From contig CM056379.1 of the NCBI GenBank assembly GCA_029718625.1, positions 57,749,626-57,813,625 on the forward strand: 64,000 bases of DNA. Reading direction: 5' to 3'. The stretch is from Synaphobranchus kaupii (Eukaryota > Chordata > Actinopteri > Anguilliformes > Synaphobranchidae). The notes beneath the pieces were generated by a model. That model worked only from the letters and a program-made list of their open reading frames with translations, searched no databases and was not told the DNA's origin. How positions within the stretch are numbered: the first letter of the stretch is position 1; each line of letters begins with the position of its first letter. Shown piece after piece: positions 1 to 14,100 of the stretch. Position numbers and translations under genes: made by a program.

Positions 1-1932
1 GTTAATATGCGTTCTGTGGAATGGTGCACCCAGGAGAAGGATGTGAGTTAATATGCTTTGCATGCATGGCTGCTGTTGTGGAGAAGACATGGAAGAAAGG
101 ACCTTAGGCATAAACAAAGCTGACATTCTAATTTTACTCAGGTCACTGTGCAATGGGGCTTCGCATGGTGCCGCAACACACTATCCTAAGTTCCCCCGAT
201 CTAGTCCCTCTTCCATTTCATGAGCTAATGACATTGTCAGATTCATCTTACGTGACAATTTGCATAAAATGGATTCTGCCTGAATATAATCAGCTACACA
301 TTCCAAATGAAGCAAAGTACTAATGTTTCATTAATATAATAAGAATAACCTTCCCAGTGATTTCTGGATTTAGGTCAGAAGTAAGCATATAGATAGTTCA
401 TTTTATTGTCATTATTGTATGACTATAGCCTCCATAATTTATCTTAGCATATAGCCGAATCGAGCCAAAGTTACTGTGCCTTTAGGACCTTGTACCTGTT
501 AACCATTGACATACAGCTAGAGAAGCTATTTTAGCTGTACAACATGCAAGTCATACTTTGTATTAGAATGCACAGACTACTGGTCAATATTCCACTGCTC
601 AATACACAATACCCCCTTCTGCCCTGTGTCAGTTACAGGCAACAGTAGTACACCCAAAGTTATAGCAAATATATTTCAGGGATTATGATATTAATGTACA
701 GAATTCATGCTGTACACATTACAGTCCTCAGACACCAACATCAGCAGCACAAGTTAAGTCAAAGGAGAGGAGCTACAGAATATACAGTAAATAAATGAAC
801 AAGACCAATATCTGGGTCAATGACGAATTGGGTTTTCAGAAGTGCAAAAATTATAAAAGTGAAAATTATTCATTTTGAAAGTACTTTTCTGTTCACCATA
901 ATGTTATCTATGCAACTATGTGGTTCAATGCAAAAAATAATTCCTATACTGTATTTTAAAACAAGATTGACAAATTTTGTCTCAAAAAAAGTAATTCGAT
1001 GCAACAATATACATTTTTTAAATAATTAACTTTAGGTGCATTACCTATAACTAATACTGGTAAAATATTAATATTTTACCAGTATTATTTAGTTAGGGCC
1101 GGATTCAGAGATGGCCAACTTAAGTCATGCGCTTAAGTGCCTCTCCTGCGCGGATTTAACGCGGGATGAGATACGCCGTATTGTAACTTGTGCTACGCAG
1201 GTGCGTTTCTCAAAATGTGGGGGGCACAGGGCATGATATTCTAATGACCTGTTTCTTGTACCTGCCCCCTGGGTTGCCAGCTTTCTCCTAAAAAAATGCT
1301 TGTGGGGGTATACATTTTCAACGTGTCAGTGACATTGCCTTTAATAAGCGCATTTGCCTTTGTAAAATCCTACCTTTGTGCATTGTAGTTGCTCTTGCGT
1401 GATGGGGAAGGCAGTGAACATATTCATCAGTTACATTGATTAAAAGATCATAGCTCCTATTGACGGCTTGGATATGCCCAATAAAAATAAATAATCGCTG
1501 GACAGTGCTTGCACGCAATATTATTAAGTAAACAAATTAATCATTGGATTTACTGAAAAAAAAAAAAAAAAAAAAAAGATTTGAAAAGGAATCTTTTTTT
1601 TTTTTTTTACGATTTACCAAAAAGACATGTAGCCTACGGTGGTTGAACACAAACCTTTATGTCTAACTTTATGTCTAACGGATAATTGTTACTTATCACT
1701 ACTATATCATTATTATATTAGCGTTACTAACATGTATAACTGCTTAAAATACTGGTTTCATGCTAGTTTTCATTTTTAATATTATAAGTATTGTATTAAT
1801 TTATCTGAGTACTATGTTTTTAACCTCAGAGATCCCTCATCAGTTCTTAGGGTAAATTATGATGATGAGAAGTGAATGGAAAAGCAAATGAGATGAGTTG
1901 TAAATGACAGACACTCAAGGCTGTGTGCTCAC
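1..1932. other. dhx58 intron 9 (left part)
   Basis: No C-terminal LGP2 exon was found. Contains the perfect palindrome at 1052-1087, a GC-rich stretch near 1095-1215 starting TTAGGGCCGGATTCAGA that may be a transposon end, and poly-A/poly-T runs at 1557-1608. Confidence 0.4.
1052..1087. repeat. 36-bp perfect palindrome
   Basis: The arms TAATACTGGTAAAATATT and its reverse complement abut with no spacer. Outside, the ACTAA/TTAGT bases continue the symmetry imperfectly. Confidence 0.85.
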
Positions 1933-2123
1933 TTGACATTGGGGTTGACGATGACATAGTGTGCGCCTTCGATGAGCTGGATGTCGCTGCCGCGGGCGAC
2001 AAGAGAATTGCAGAGACAGCACAGGAGGCGAACGCTGGCAGCCTGGTGAAGGCTCCTTTTCTCCTTGGCTTTCTGCTCTGCTAGCCGCCGTATAATCATG
2101 GCTTCCCTCTGCAGCTCTGAAAC
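1933..2123 (-). CDS. dhx58: dhx58 coding exon 9 (start of C-terminal RNA-binding domain)
   Basis: 191 nt, acceptor CTCTCAG, donor AA|GTGAGC. Starts [17 protein letters not shown] and runs into [15 protein letters not shown], which aligns the first CxxC-type zinc pair of the regulatory domain. It ends in ...VNPNV. The remaining CTD exons were looked for in 1-1932 and not found. Confidence 0.93.
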
Positions 2124-5100
2124 CTGAGAGAGGATGGGGGCAGAAACACAGAGTCATGAAGGCAGATACGCAGGTGCGCACACTGCACATGCCAGGGTGG
2201 AAAAACAAAGAATATGGACAGAGAGGACATGAACAGAGTGAGATGGACGCCCTGGAACGCAGATACACCGGACCACTGAAATAAACACAGAACACAGAAA
2301 TAAACTACAGACACACAGTGTCACTGAAATACAGACACACTGGGACTCAAAGAGCCAGATCTAGGGCAGGGCGATATACCGCAACGATAATTATCGAATG
2401 CAATAACAGCCATCGCCACCGTGTGGGGTATTGACTTTCTTTTCTTTAATTATGCCTGATGTGGTAGTAAACATCCGAACTTCAGAGGCCGCGTGAAATT
2501 TTTCTGGAAAAAAACACCACCACTGATATCTATTGGGTGTTGATAAGACAGCCAATCAGCAGAAAGGTCACACAGCTTCCATGTGATCATGTGATGTGTT
2601 TTTGTTAATCACATGGAAGCTGTGTGACCTTGCTGCTGATTGGCTGTCTTATCAACACCGAATCACTGGTGCTGTTTTTTCCCCCCATCAGGTATAATTA
2701 AAGAAAAAAAGACCAAAAAAAAGTCAATACCCCACATGGTGGCGAAGGCCTTTATTGCACTCGATAATTATCTTTGAGGTATATCGCCCAGCCCTACCAG
2801 ACACACAGATTTAGGCAGACATAAACACTGAAACACTTACAGAAACAGTAGTGAGGGAGGGAAAGTCAGACAGAGGGACACAGACATCGGGACAATGGAA
2901 CACAGACAGGACAACAGCAGCAAACCCGTCCCACTCACCCGAATCCGGAATTCCCGGGGCGGCATTCGCTGCACTTCGTCAATGGCTTTCTTCGTCAGGT
3001 CTTCCAGGTACACATTAGTGAGCTCCCTAGACAGCTCCCGCCCCCCTGCTTGTGCCACCACCGAATACACGCTATTCTCAGCGCGGGCCCGCCCACTGGC
3101 CTGCTGCATGGCAATCTCATTGGTCAGCAGCCCGTAGCGCACCACCAGGTTACACTCTGGGATGTCCAGACCCTCCTCAGCTACGCTGGTGGAGACCAGC
3201 AGGTTCAGGGCTCCATTGCGGAACTGACTGATGATCTCCTTTTGGTCTCCCTACATAGACAACCAGGGAAGAAAGAGTCAACCTCTGATTTAACAGTCGA
3301 ACTGTGAACTGCTCATTGTATCCCATAAATTAGCTAGACTCCACAGTTCTGTAGGTGACCTAAGTGTGTATGTGTGCCCATTACAGAGGGTCACATGACC
3401 TGGAACCATGATAAAAGCTTGATTAATCCTCTCTACAGAGATCTGGGTCTGTATGTGGAGGTACTGTTCCCAAACCCCAGCTGATCAGTAAGGAGTCTGA
3501 GTCCCAGTTCCAAACACATAAAATAAGGAAAGGAGGAACACTAGCCCTGCTATAAGTTATGACTTTTTGTATTAAACTAATGAATCTTCAACACATACAC
3601 TACTCACAAAAAGTTAGGGATATTCGGCTTTCGGGTGAAATTTCAGGATGAACCTAAAATGCACTATAACCTTTACAGGTGAAATTAATTTGACCTTCTC
3701 TAAACGTTTGAATGCACATGTCCAACTATTCAATGTTTCAGTACTTTTTGCACAACTTGCTGTTCTCTAACAAGGAGCTGAACGGCAAAATTCACAACAG
3801 GTGTTTGATCCATGAATCGACTAATAAATTTCCTGGTTCAATTAGAATTGGTATTTAAACAGTCCTCTTCATCATGCTGTTCACATTTTGACATCATGAG
3901 ACCAAGACGACACCTAACAATTGATCAACAGTACCTCGCCATTGCGAGGCTTCAAACAGGATGTTCTCAGAGGGAAGTGGCCACTGAGCTTAGAGTGTCA
4001 CAGAGTGTCATCAGCAGGTTGCAACAGAGATACAGAGAGACTGGAAGAGTCACAGAAAGGCATAGAAGTGGACGTCCTTTGGCCACATCCCACACTGATG
4101 ACCGCTTCATTGTGAACAGTGCCCTACGGAACCGGATGATGAATGCCACTCAACTCCAGGCACATTTAAGGGAGGTGAGAGGCACCCAAGTGTCACGTCA
4201 GACCATTCGAAACCGTTTACATCAGCGTGGTCTGCGTGCTAGACGACCTGCAAGGGTACCTGACCACACCACCAGGCACAGGCGTCATCGTCTTGCATGG
4301 GCCAGGGAGCATTTACGCTGGACGAGGGACCAGTGGGCCTCAGTGCTGTTCTCTGATGAAAGTCGATTCACGTTGAGCAGAAATGATGGCAGCAAACGAT
4401 GTTGGAGACGTCAAGGAGAGCGCTATGCATCAGCCACTGTTGTCACCAGACGACCCTTTGGTGGTGGCGGTGTTACAGTGTGGGCAGGTGTGTCTAGTCA
4501 ATACAGAACTGCCCTACACTTTGTGAATGGTACAGTGACAAGCCCATACTACCTGAATAACATCATTAATCCAGTCATTGTGCCCCTGCATGAACAACAC
4601 AGGCCTAATTTCATCTTCATGGACGACAATGCTCCAGCTCATCGAGGTCGCATCATTAGGGAAAGGCTGCTGGAGACTGGGGTACCTCAAATGGAGTGGC
4701 CTGCACTTTCTCCAGACCTGAATCCCATAGAAAACCTATGGAATCAGCTGACTCACCGTGTAGAGGCTCATAACTCTGTACCCCAGAACCTCAATGACCT
4801 GAGGGCCACCCTTCAAGAAGAGTGGGATGCCATGCCTCAGCAGACAATAAGTCGACTTGTGAACAGCATGAGACGTCGTTGTAAAGCTGTAATTGATGCT
4901 CAAGGGCACATGACAAGTTATTGAGACATTGACATTTTTGTTGTGGTATACCCACCACTGTTGTTGGCTTTTGTTTCAATAAATTGTTTGAGATGAGGAA
5001 ATCACCATTGCATGCTTCTACTTAAATGCCCTACTTTCATGATACGTATAATATCACTGTAACGTGAACTTACATTTTCCATAGATTTCACCCGAAAGCC

Positions 5101-8100
5101 AAATATCCCTAACTTTTTGTGAGTAGTGTATCAATAAATGCCTCTTCAATATATTAAACAAATGGCACTTCAATATGCAATAATGAACAAATGCCTCTTC
5201 AATATAGGATAATGCACAAATGCCTCTTCAGTTTAGAAGGAAAATAAAATATTTCTTTGTAGTTTTTCCTCCCTTTCCCTATAATTTGCAATTTATTTTC
5301 TTCTGTATTCAGCAGAAAATGGCATAAGGATTTGTGTAGATAGGAGGAAGGTTTTAGAACTAAAACAAATAAAATAAACAATCCAAATAAGGCCTGCAAA
5401 GCTAGACAATCACTTAGAAAGCCATATGGACAATGGATAGCCAAGCCTATCGTGGGTGACCGAGTAAAGGTGTGTATTTTTTTATTGTTTTTATATATTT
5501 ATTTATTTTTTAATACATCACCCTGAAAATAGCTAGGATTCCCAATACTCTTGCTACTACTCCGCCATTGTTCTGACAACTAAAGCAAATAAAATCTCAA
5601 GAGAAACTCCTAAAAGACGAGTAGAGGTTCTATCTCAAAGAGGCTGCTGCGATGAGAAAAGTAGCAAGAGATGAAATGATCAACCATGAATGTAACTATG
5701 CGATTTCCTGCTTCTTTTAATTCCAACAGAAATGGTGTCACCACACTGATTGGACAAGAGAAGAATGCACAACAGCTGCTCCCAATGACTAGTTAACTGC
5801 CTGTCTCCAAGACACTGATCAACAGCTGATCCACATACCCCTATAATGAAGTACTGAATCAAAGCAATCTCGAACCGAGGCTGTGTCCGAATACAACCCC
5901 TACACCCTTTTGAGGGCGCATATCTGAGTACACTTTGTCAAAAAGCTTTTGAGTGGTCCATTGTTTCTCACAAATGGGGGCACTTAAAATACCAGGATGA
6001 AACCCTTATTTCCGGGGTTTTGTTGAGGGAATGCAGGAGCACACTCATCTGCAGAACTGAGCACTCATCCGACAATTTCAGTAAGTAACTTGGAAGTAAA
6101 AATGTTAAAGACGTAGAGCGTATATGCATATCTATGGTACAAGAGTGGGGCTGTGTCTGAATCAGTGCCCCATCTACAGCGCCTGTTTAATGTGCAAATG
6201 AATTGTCAGAAATGAAGTCGCAAAGCACGCACTTATTTTAAAAAGTAAAAACATGATGATTTTTATTTAAAATACGTTGGTTTCAGTTAAAAATAGCCTA
6301 TAAATAGGGCTAGTTTTGAGTTGCCATTTGGCTGGAAAGTCTTGCAAGATCTGGCAACCCTGCGCCCCACCCTTGCGCTGCCACATCACGTGTTGTTTTT
6401 GTTGTATTTGAAGGAAACGCCAGCGAAGCTGCGCCTCATTTTTTTAAAAATGAAGCCTCACGTCATATTTATGCGGCAAAAATATTTGTGTACTTCTTAA
6501 AGTGTGCTCCCGAATGGACTCAGCGAAACCCCGGAAGTAAGTGTGTCATCCGGGTGTTTCAAGTATACTGCAATTCAAAATATTTTCACCTACTCAACGA
6601 TTTTCTCGTCCTATCTACTCACCAAGGCTATTCAATAGTGTGGAAGAGTGCTAATTCGGACACGGCCCGGGTTATATTATGAAATACTCTTTTTAAATTA
6701 TTTTTATTTTTGTTAATTCTATATTCATAATCCACACTTTGTAACAATTGTCATATGTTAACTGATTGATCATCTCAATAAAAATAAAAAATCTATAAAA
6801 AATATTATGAACTACTTTCACACACTGCTTGCAAAGTGAGGGGACAGGGCACATAGTAGGCAGGGGTCTGAGTGGACAAGGGACAGGGAACAGGGGTCAT
6901 ATTTGGACACAGTCAGAGAGAAGAAATATCGAACATCATCCCCTTAAAAAGAATTTGGGAAAAGGATCTTGGCTTGGTGCTTAGTGATGACCTATGTAAT
7001 CAAATCCATTGCCCTTTATACGTAACATAACGAAAGAAATGAATTTTATCACACCTCCTACACAACATAAACTTTGTCAGATATTTCACCAAACTTTGTG
7101 TCTTTTCTTGCATTGAGAGAAACTGAAACATTTCTGGTGTTCAGTTCATTCTGCCACAAAAACTATATTGAACATGCAGCTTGACCAAGTCCCATGTTTA
7201 TAGCTCATAAATCCGATGAAAAACTTAACTTTTAAATCAAAGACATTAGGATTAGTAATTATAATCTCCCATTTTGCAAGAAATATATCCTTTTACTTTG
7301 TAAAAATGAAATACCCCCAGTATATAAGATGTGGGTAAATAAAATTGTTGAATTCCTACCTTTAGAAAAACTCACACTAGAAACCAACCAGCAAAGCTCA
7401 ATATTTGAAGAGTTATGGTCACTATTATTGACCACCCATAGAAGTGGCTAGTGGATGATCTCACCTCAATTGCCAGGTACATACAAACCTCAATTCCAAA
7501 AAAGTTGGGACAGTATGTAAAATGCACATGAAAGCAGAAAGCAGTGATTAGTTAATTCTCTTTTAAATATATTTAATTGAAAACAGTACAAAGAAAAGAT
7601 ATTTAATGTTTTACCTAATCAGCTTTATTGATTTTTGTGAATATATGCTAATTCCGAATTTGAAGCCTGCAACACGTTCCAAAAAAGTTGGGACAGTTGG
7701 GAATTGTCGTTCAATAGAAAACTTGCGCACTGCAATAGACGGACATTTGAGTTCTGAAAATGCGCTTCAGATGTCATTACAATACAGCTCTGTTTATCTA
7801 GGAATACAGCCTGTAAGTAAATAGAATGGTTGTGACAGAAAAAAGTTCAAAACCTTGCATTTATTGTTTTTCAAATAGCTACAGCGGACTCGCTGTGCAT
7901 AAGGTTTTTTCGATAGCCTATGGTTAAAAAACAGAGATAAATGTCACCATGTTAACTGAATTGTAACCTTAGCTATTCTTCGTCCTTCATATTTTTTAAA
8001 TTACAGTGACAAGGTTTCCATACTCTCAGCTTATTAAAACCCCGCTGATTTCACCTGTTATTCCATAAAGGAACAAAAGATTTTAAAGAGAACTAAGCGT

Positions 8101-11100
8101 CTAATTAGAAACGAAAACAAATTTGCAGCATGTTACACAATTCATTTACAATTAATTTTAATGCCATTATCTGCATGTGCGCTTTACAGGAGCAGGTCTG
8201 TTTCCCCTGCTGTAAATCGCACTTTTCACGCTCTTCTTGGGAAAGTGGATCGTTTTAAAGCATTACGCTACCAGTAAAACAGGTTGGTCACATTTCCATA
8301 AGCAGGACATTATAAAACAGGGGAAAATATGCTGAACCTATGGGTTGCCAACCTGACAGATTTATTGTATTTAGTGTCATCATTAAGGCAAAATAACGTT
8401 ACTTATGTTATTAATCAAAATTAAAATGCAGGTAGCCTAATGAACTTCAGATGAAGCTTGAACAGGAGTTCATTGCATAATCAAACAAAATTTGTTAAAC
8501 AAGCAGGCTAATTTGGCGTTTTCTAAGGTGAGACGGAAGCCATTGGTCGCTTATTCTCAGCTGTTGCAGGTGCTTTTAACGAAATTTAACCGCATACATT
8601 TTGTAAACAGCACTGTCAGGAATTACCAGGAACTCATAATGGTTAGCCCAAATAATATTGATCATAGGCTACTATTGATCCATATAGACTATTCCTTGAT
8701 TGCACTAAACACGCACATGCATGTCTGTTTCGTCATCATAAGCAATCCGCCAAGGTGGAAAAGTAGGCTTTGAAAGGGAATGGGATATGACATTTTGATT
8801 GGTTTATTGCATGTCACACCCAAGACACACCTATAATTAATGAAGAGACTAGGTTCAGCCCATTTGGATGTTACGCCGTGCTTAGCGCCCAAAAAACACA
8901 CCGTTTAAATAGAAAAAGTGGACTTGGACACGCCCTAAATGGACTTTACGCCATGCGCTTACACCAAGCGCCAAGATCGCCAAGATAGAGCCCTTATTTC
9001 CAGGTACTCTTACAAGCAATACTATAACCTCTCTGCCTTTGAATGGATCTCTATGGGAATTTGGAGGTGGGACTAATTTAAGCTGTAAATTACACTGGAA
9101 TAGTATGGAACCCATGGCTGGCTAAATGGCTCTAAGTCATCAAGGGTCTGAGGTATCAAACGAGCCTCAAACTCTGCTGCCAGATATGCTGTAGATAAGG
9201 ATGGATTACTTGAAGGATTGTTTCTCTGACTTATTTTTCAATAGGAAAATGAGTCAGGAGAAACATGGGTGACTCCTACATGTAAAATGAATGAACCGTA
9301 TCTCTCTTCAAGAACAATTCTGTGGAATTATGAAAAGTAATGATTTCCTTTAAGTAAGAGAGCAGAGCAGGAGGAGATCATGGCTGGATACCTGACTCAT
9401 GTGGTCGGCGAGGTTGCCGGCTCCAGTCAATATGGCGGCCCTGATGCCAGCGGCTCGCATCTCAGGACAGGAGCTGACCCATTCGTAGAGGCACTGGATG
9501 CTCTTGCGTGTTTTGGAGAACAGGATGCCCCGGGCCATCGCATCTTCCTTAAACTGCTCCAGTAAGACACGCTGGAGTTTGCTAAGCTTGGGGTTCTCAA
9601 ACTCAGGCAGCTGTGTTCGTGCCTGCAGTTGGTATTTATGCTCTGCAGAAACAAAATTGCAAAGGAAGAAAGATGGACAGCATAAGAATCTAAAATATGT
9701 AAAATAATAATCAGGATAAATAACTACGGTGTCAAGACAAAAATGATACAAGTAATATTTTTGACAAGCCTCTTGGCACGTTCCACCTACATATACAACA
9801 TATGGCATTTTCTAGGACCACAGTTATGGTGCCTTTTGCTTATGAATGTAATTATTAAGAAAAACTTAGTCCAGTCAACTAATTAAAGTAACATAATTAA
9901 AGCAATGGTTGACACTGCTCAAAGTGTCTTTCCAGGACAAGACTACCATTTCTACAGATATGCAATAATTTGAAGGATAGGAACTGGAGTAGGCTCCCTT
10001 ACCCTGGAAGAGGCTGAAAAGGTAGACATCGGTGCCATCCAGTCCAATCCGGCTCGCCTCCTTACTACTGTAGAACTCATTCAGTACCTGGAAAGCGTCC
10101 TCCATACGCACTGTGTCATTTATCAGCAATGCGTCATTGTACTGACGCAGATGCAATGCACACTGGGCCACCATCCTGTTCTTCTCTATTTTCCCTGGTG
10201 AAACACATCCCCCACCCTCACATGACCATCATGGCTGTGACATCACAGGTGATCAATTAAGAGTCATTATGCAAATTAGCCTACTCCAGCCACAAACATT
10301 CATATTTAAATGAGAAATTTTGCGTGTTTGGAATGGTTATACTGCAAGAAAAGGTGAAAAGTCATCCATTAATGTTGCTGTTTTTATGGTATTTTTTGTA
10401 GTGAAGCCACTGTTACACGGAACGAGCTGGCGGTTTACTACGAACTGTTTCACTAGATGTCTCGGTCTCTGCCGGGAGTTACAGATGTTTGTCAGGACTG
10501 AATTAATCATAACTATGCTTAGGCTACTAGCACTAAGCCTACTCGTGCCGTAAGTGTCCCATAAAATCACATTTCCATTGATCATGGGTTTTATTTATAT
10601 AAGATTTTGATTTGCTTGTTATTCACTGTTTGTTATAATAGATTTGTTATTGTTTGTTTGATTCAAATACGAGTTACTCTTGTATTCTGTAACACGATTT
10701 GCTTCATGATTTAAAAATATATACACTGTAGGATATCTAATATTCCCCCCCTTCTCTCTATCTCTGTCGCTCTCTGTCTCTCTCTCTCACTCTCACCCCC
10801 CCAACATCAAAGATAAGCCAGTCTTTGTCATAAATGACCCCCCCCCTCCCCCATACCTTAACCCAATCAGGACAGGGATGGTCTTCCTGTGGAGGTATTT
10901 TATGAGTGTACCGAAAAAAAATAATTTCGTCAGTTTGGAGTTTTTTTTTTGGTGAAGAAGTCATTCTTTTTGGTTCCTTGTGCGTTTCCTTTTGTTCCTG
11001 TTCATTTGGAGGGTAAATAATATTGGCAATTTTTGGCTTATCTCTCTCTTTTCTGGTATATTCAAATTAATGTCTGGTTTAATGTCTTCCTTTTGTGAAT

Positions 11101-14100
11101 TATAAGTAGTCAGCCTACATTCCTTCGTGAATGTATGATTCCCAGTCATTATTCTAATTGAATGTTTTCATTTAATAAAATTACTTAATCTCAAGACCTG
11201 ATTTAGAACGTTTTAACAAGGGCATTGACTGTTGGAACCGCTGGATTCAGAAAATACACATTTTACCTAATCCTCACTTACCCGACAACACTGAAAATGC
11301 ACAGTAGACGCTCATATTTTGCATCATCACGACAGTGTAGCCAATCGATCATCGATGTTCACCTAACCATTCCCATCTACTATCATTTTACGTATAATGT
11401 GATAAGCAAGCTGTGTTGTTACCTCTACAAAAATAATTAATTTCCGAAATTGGTATGTGATACTTTACTGAAAACGAGGATGTTTCTGTGCATAACTACA
11501 ATGATTAAACAGATCCTGGTGTTAGGACAGATTAAATGTGCAGTAGGCAAGATTTTTTCTATATAATTTTGGCGAAATTATAAAATTTACTCATATTCCA
11601 GCAGCTATCAATATATAAATTGTTCTGGGGAAAAAAATCCGGTTTCTGTGAGTGTCCTGGGCTCCGTATTAAAATGTAAAAAAATCTCAACCCGGTCTTC
11701 TAAAAACCAACCAATCAGGCTAGCTATTTAGCTACCAATCAGGGCAATTATCTACAAGCAAAAGATCCTCCCGGTAGAATAAACCCCTCCCTGTCTGCCT
11801 TTCTCCGTGTGTGCACTAGAGGATCACTTGGTGGGAGGGGCTTGGGAGAGAGAGGGGGAAGTCTTTTTGCCTTGTATATTTTCAAACTTGCCTACTGCAG
11901 CTTTAAGCTGAAAGAGTTCTCCGGGCTAGTTTTGTATAGCCTACCTATTTGAACAGCCATCATCATTAGATGTGGCTATAGGCGTTCACAGTGCAGCTAT
12001 TGTTATCTAAATAGTTTTGCTTACCTACGTGAACAACCATCATCATTAGGCGTGCCTATACGTTAAGTGCTACTATATTATTATCAAAATCTAGTTTTCA
12101 TTTGAACAACCATCATCATTAGGTGCACCATCATTTGTTGTTTTCATTGTAGCCAACCAAATAAAACCATGGTTTAATTTCTCAAAAAATTAGACGCCCT
12201 GTTACACCCAGTGTATCACCAAAAAGTTATCTATTTGCATGACCACCTCCCACTATTTTGAGAAATAACGTAGGGGCGCCCAGTGTTGCATATTCATTCA
12301 GGCTAACCCACAAAAATGAGAAATCAACGTATCTTCAATTTTAGCCTGCTGTATAAATTCAAATGGTCTAGACCAGGGGTTCCCAAACCGGTCCTAGGGG
12401 ACCCCTGTGTATGCTGGTTTTTGTTGCAACCACAGTTGCAATCCCAGAATTTTAACAAGCTGTTAATTTCTTAATTAGGTACTTGTCATGTTTAGAGGAA
12501 TTATTTACCCTCTTAAGCCACATTATATCAGATATAGCTATTGATGCCATGTAGAATAAACACTCCATGTTCACATTGTGCTATATTATTTAAAAGAGGT
12601 AAGAAAATTATTTAACAGATCCATTTAAAGGCTGATTTGAATTATGTATTTTAACTGATCAAATTAATTTAACTGATCAAATTAAAGAAGTGAATCAATA
12701 GGCTCCTAATTGGTGAAAGTGTGGACACATGGCCACTAAAACTAACCATTTGGTAGATAATGAAGAATTCAAACACAAAGCAAATGATAACGAGCCAAAC
12801 CTGCATTGTGTTAATAAGCTTAAAGAAAAGATTATGAGTTAAACGCATGTGTTCAACAACCTAATTAGGAGCCTATTGATTCACTTCACTCTTTAATTTG
12901 ATCAGTTAAATTTATTTGATCAGTTAAAATACATAATTCAAATCAGCCTTTAAATGGATCTGTTAAATAATTTTCTTATCTCTTTTAAATAATATAGCAC
13001 ACCTAATTAAGAAATTAACAGCTTGTTAAAATTCTGGGATTGCAACTGTGGTTGCAACGAAAACCAGCATACACAGGGGTCCCCCAGGACCGGTTTGGGA
13101 ACCCCTGGTCTAGACTGTATATTAGTGTGGTTGCTTCAGCTCTCTTGCATTATTATTATGCCAGTTTGTCCGCCCAAATGTTGTCATGTTTATGGCATAT
13201 TTTTGGACGTCAATAGCCTCTGCGGTACTCTGTGGGTGGGAGCGGGACAAAACTTTTATGTTGTGGGCGGGAGCGGGACAAACGAGTCCAGGTTTGTGCC
13301 GGAGCAGGATGGAATCTTGCGGGAGTGGGCGGGAGCGGGATTAAATAATCAGTCCCGTGCAGACCTTTACACTGAGGCACAATCGGTGTCTTGCACCAGT
13401 GGTAAGTATTGTAGACAGAGCTGTTATTCAATGCACTGTTGTCTAAACCATCACTACACACAAATAGTAACTCTCCGGTCAATGGTTCAGATTCCAATGA
13501 TACATGTTGTCAATGAAGCTATCATGAAAGTGTAAGTAAAATAATGCATGGATAATATAAATTTGGGGGGAAAAAACTGCTGTGTAGAATGGGGAAGTCC
13601 CTGGAAACCAGAAGTAATTGGCAGTACCAGGAGGATATCCTCTCTATTAATTTTCTCCATTCTCTGTGGTACACCAATGCCTTCTCCTCCCAAACAAAAG
13701 TACAAGGAACACCTTTGAGTGCTGTTCCTCACCTTTCTTGTGCAGCAGAACCACTTCCTCCTCGTAATCCTGTGTACCAAAGTTCCTGCCAACATCATCT
13801 TGCCCCATGAAGTCATGAATGAAAGCCATAATCGTCTTCAGGTGGTCCCCAAAGGGGTCCTAGGTCACAGGGGTAGGATTGCGTTAAAAATATGAAATAT
13901 GATTAGAGAAAAATCTGTTTCAGGTATTGCATATTATAATATATGCTGGTCATTAATGCTTCTCAACAGGATATTTTGCCGTCTAATTTGGAGAACACTT
14001 ATTTGACCTTCCAAAAAAAACAAAAAAAAAACTTTAGTTTAACTGAACGTATATGAGTGGGAAACAGCCTCAACAAATAAGGACATTTTCTAAAATGACC

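Noticed and set aside
1..1932. Remaining dhx58 C-terminal exons
   Set aside because: No phase-2 exon with the second zinc Cys pair or GxxWG-like CTD residues was seen; the exons must lie left of the window.
1915..2295. 126-aa minus ORF
   Set aside because: Different frame from dhx58 exon 9, which gives LGP2-like protein in phase with exon 8.
13023..13535. 170-aa plus ORF
   Set aside because: Starts in the arm of the hAT MITE and runs into intron sequence; no family resemblance.
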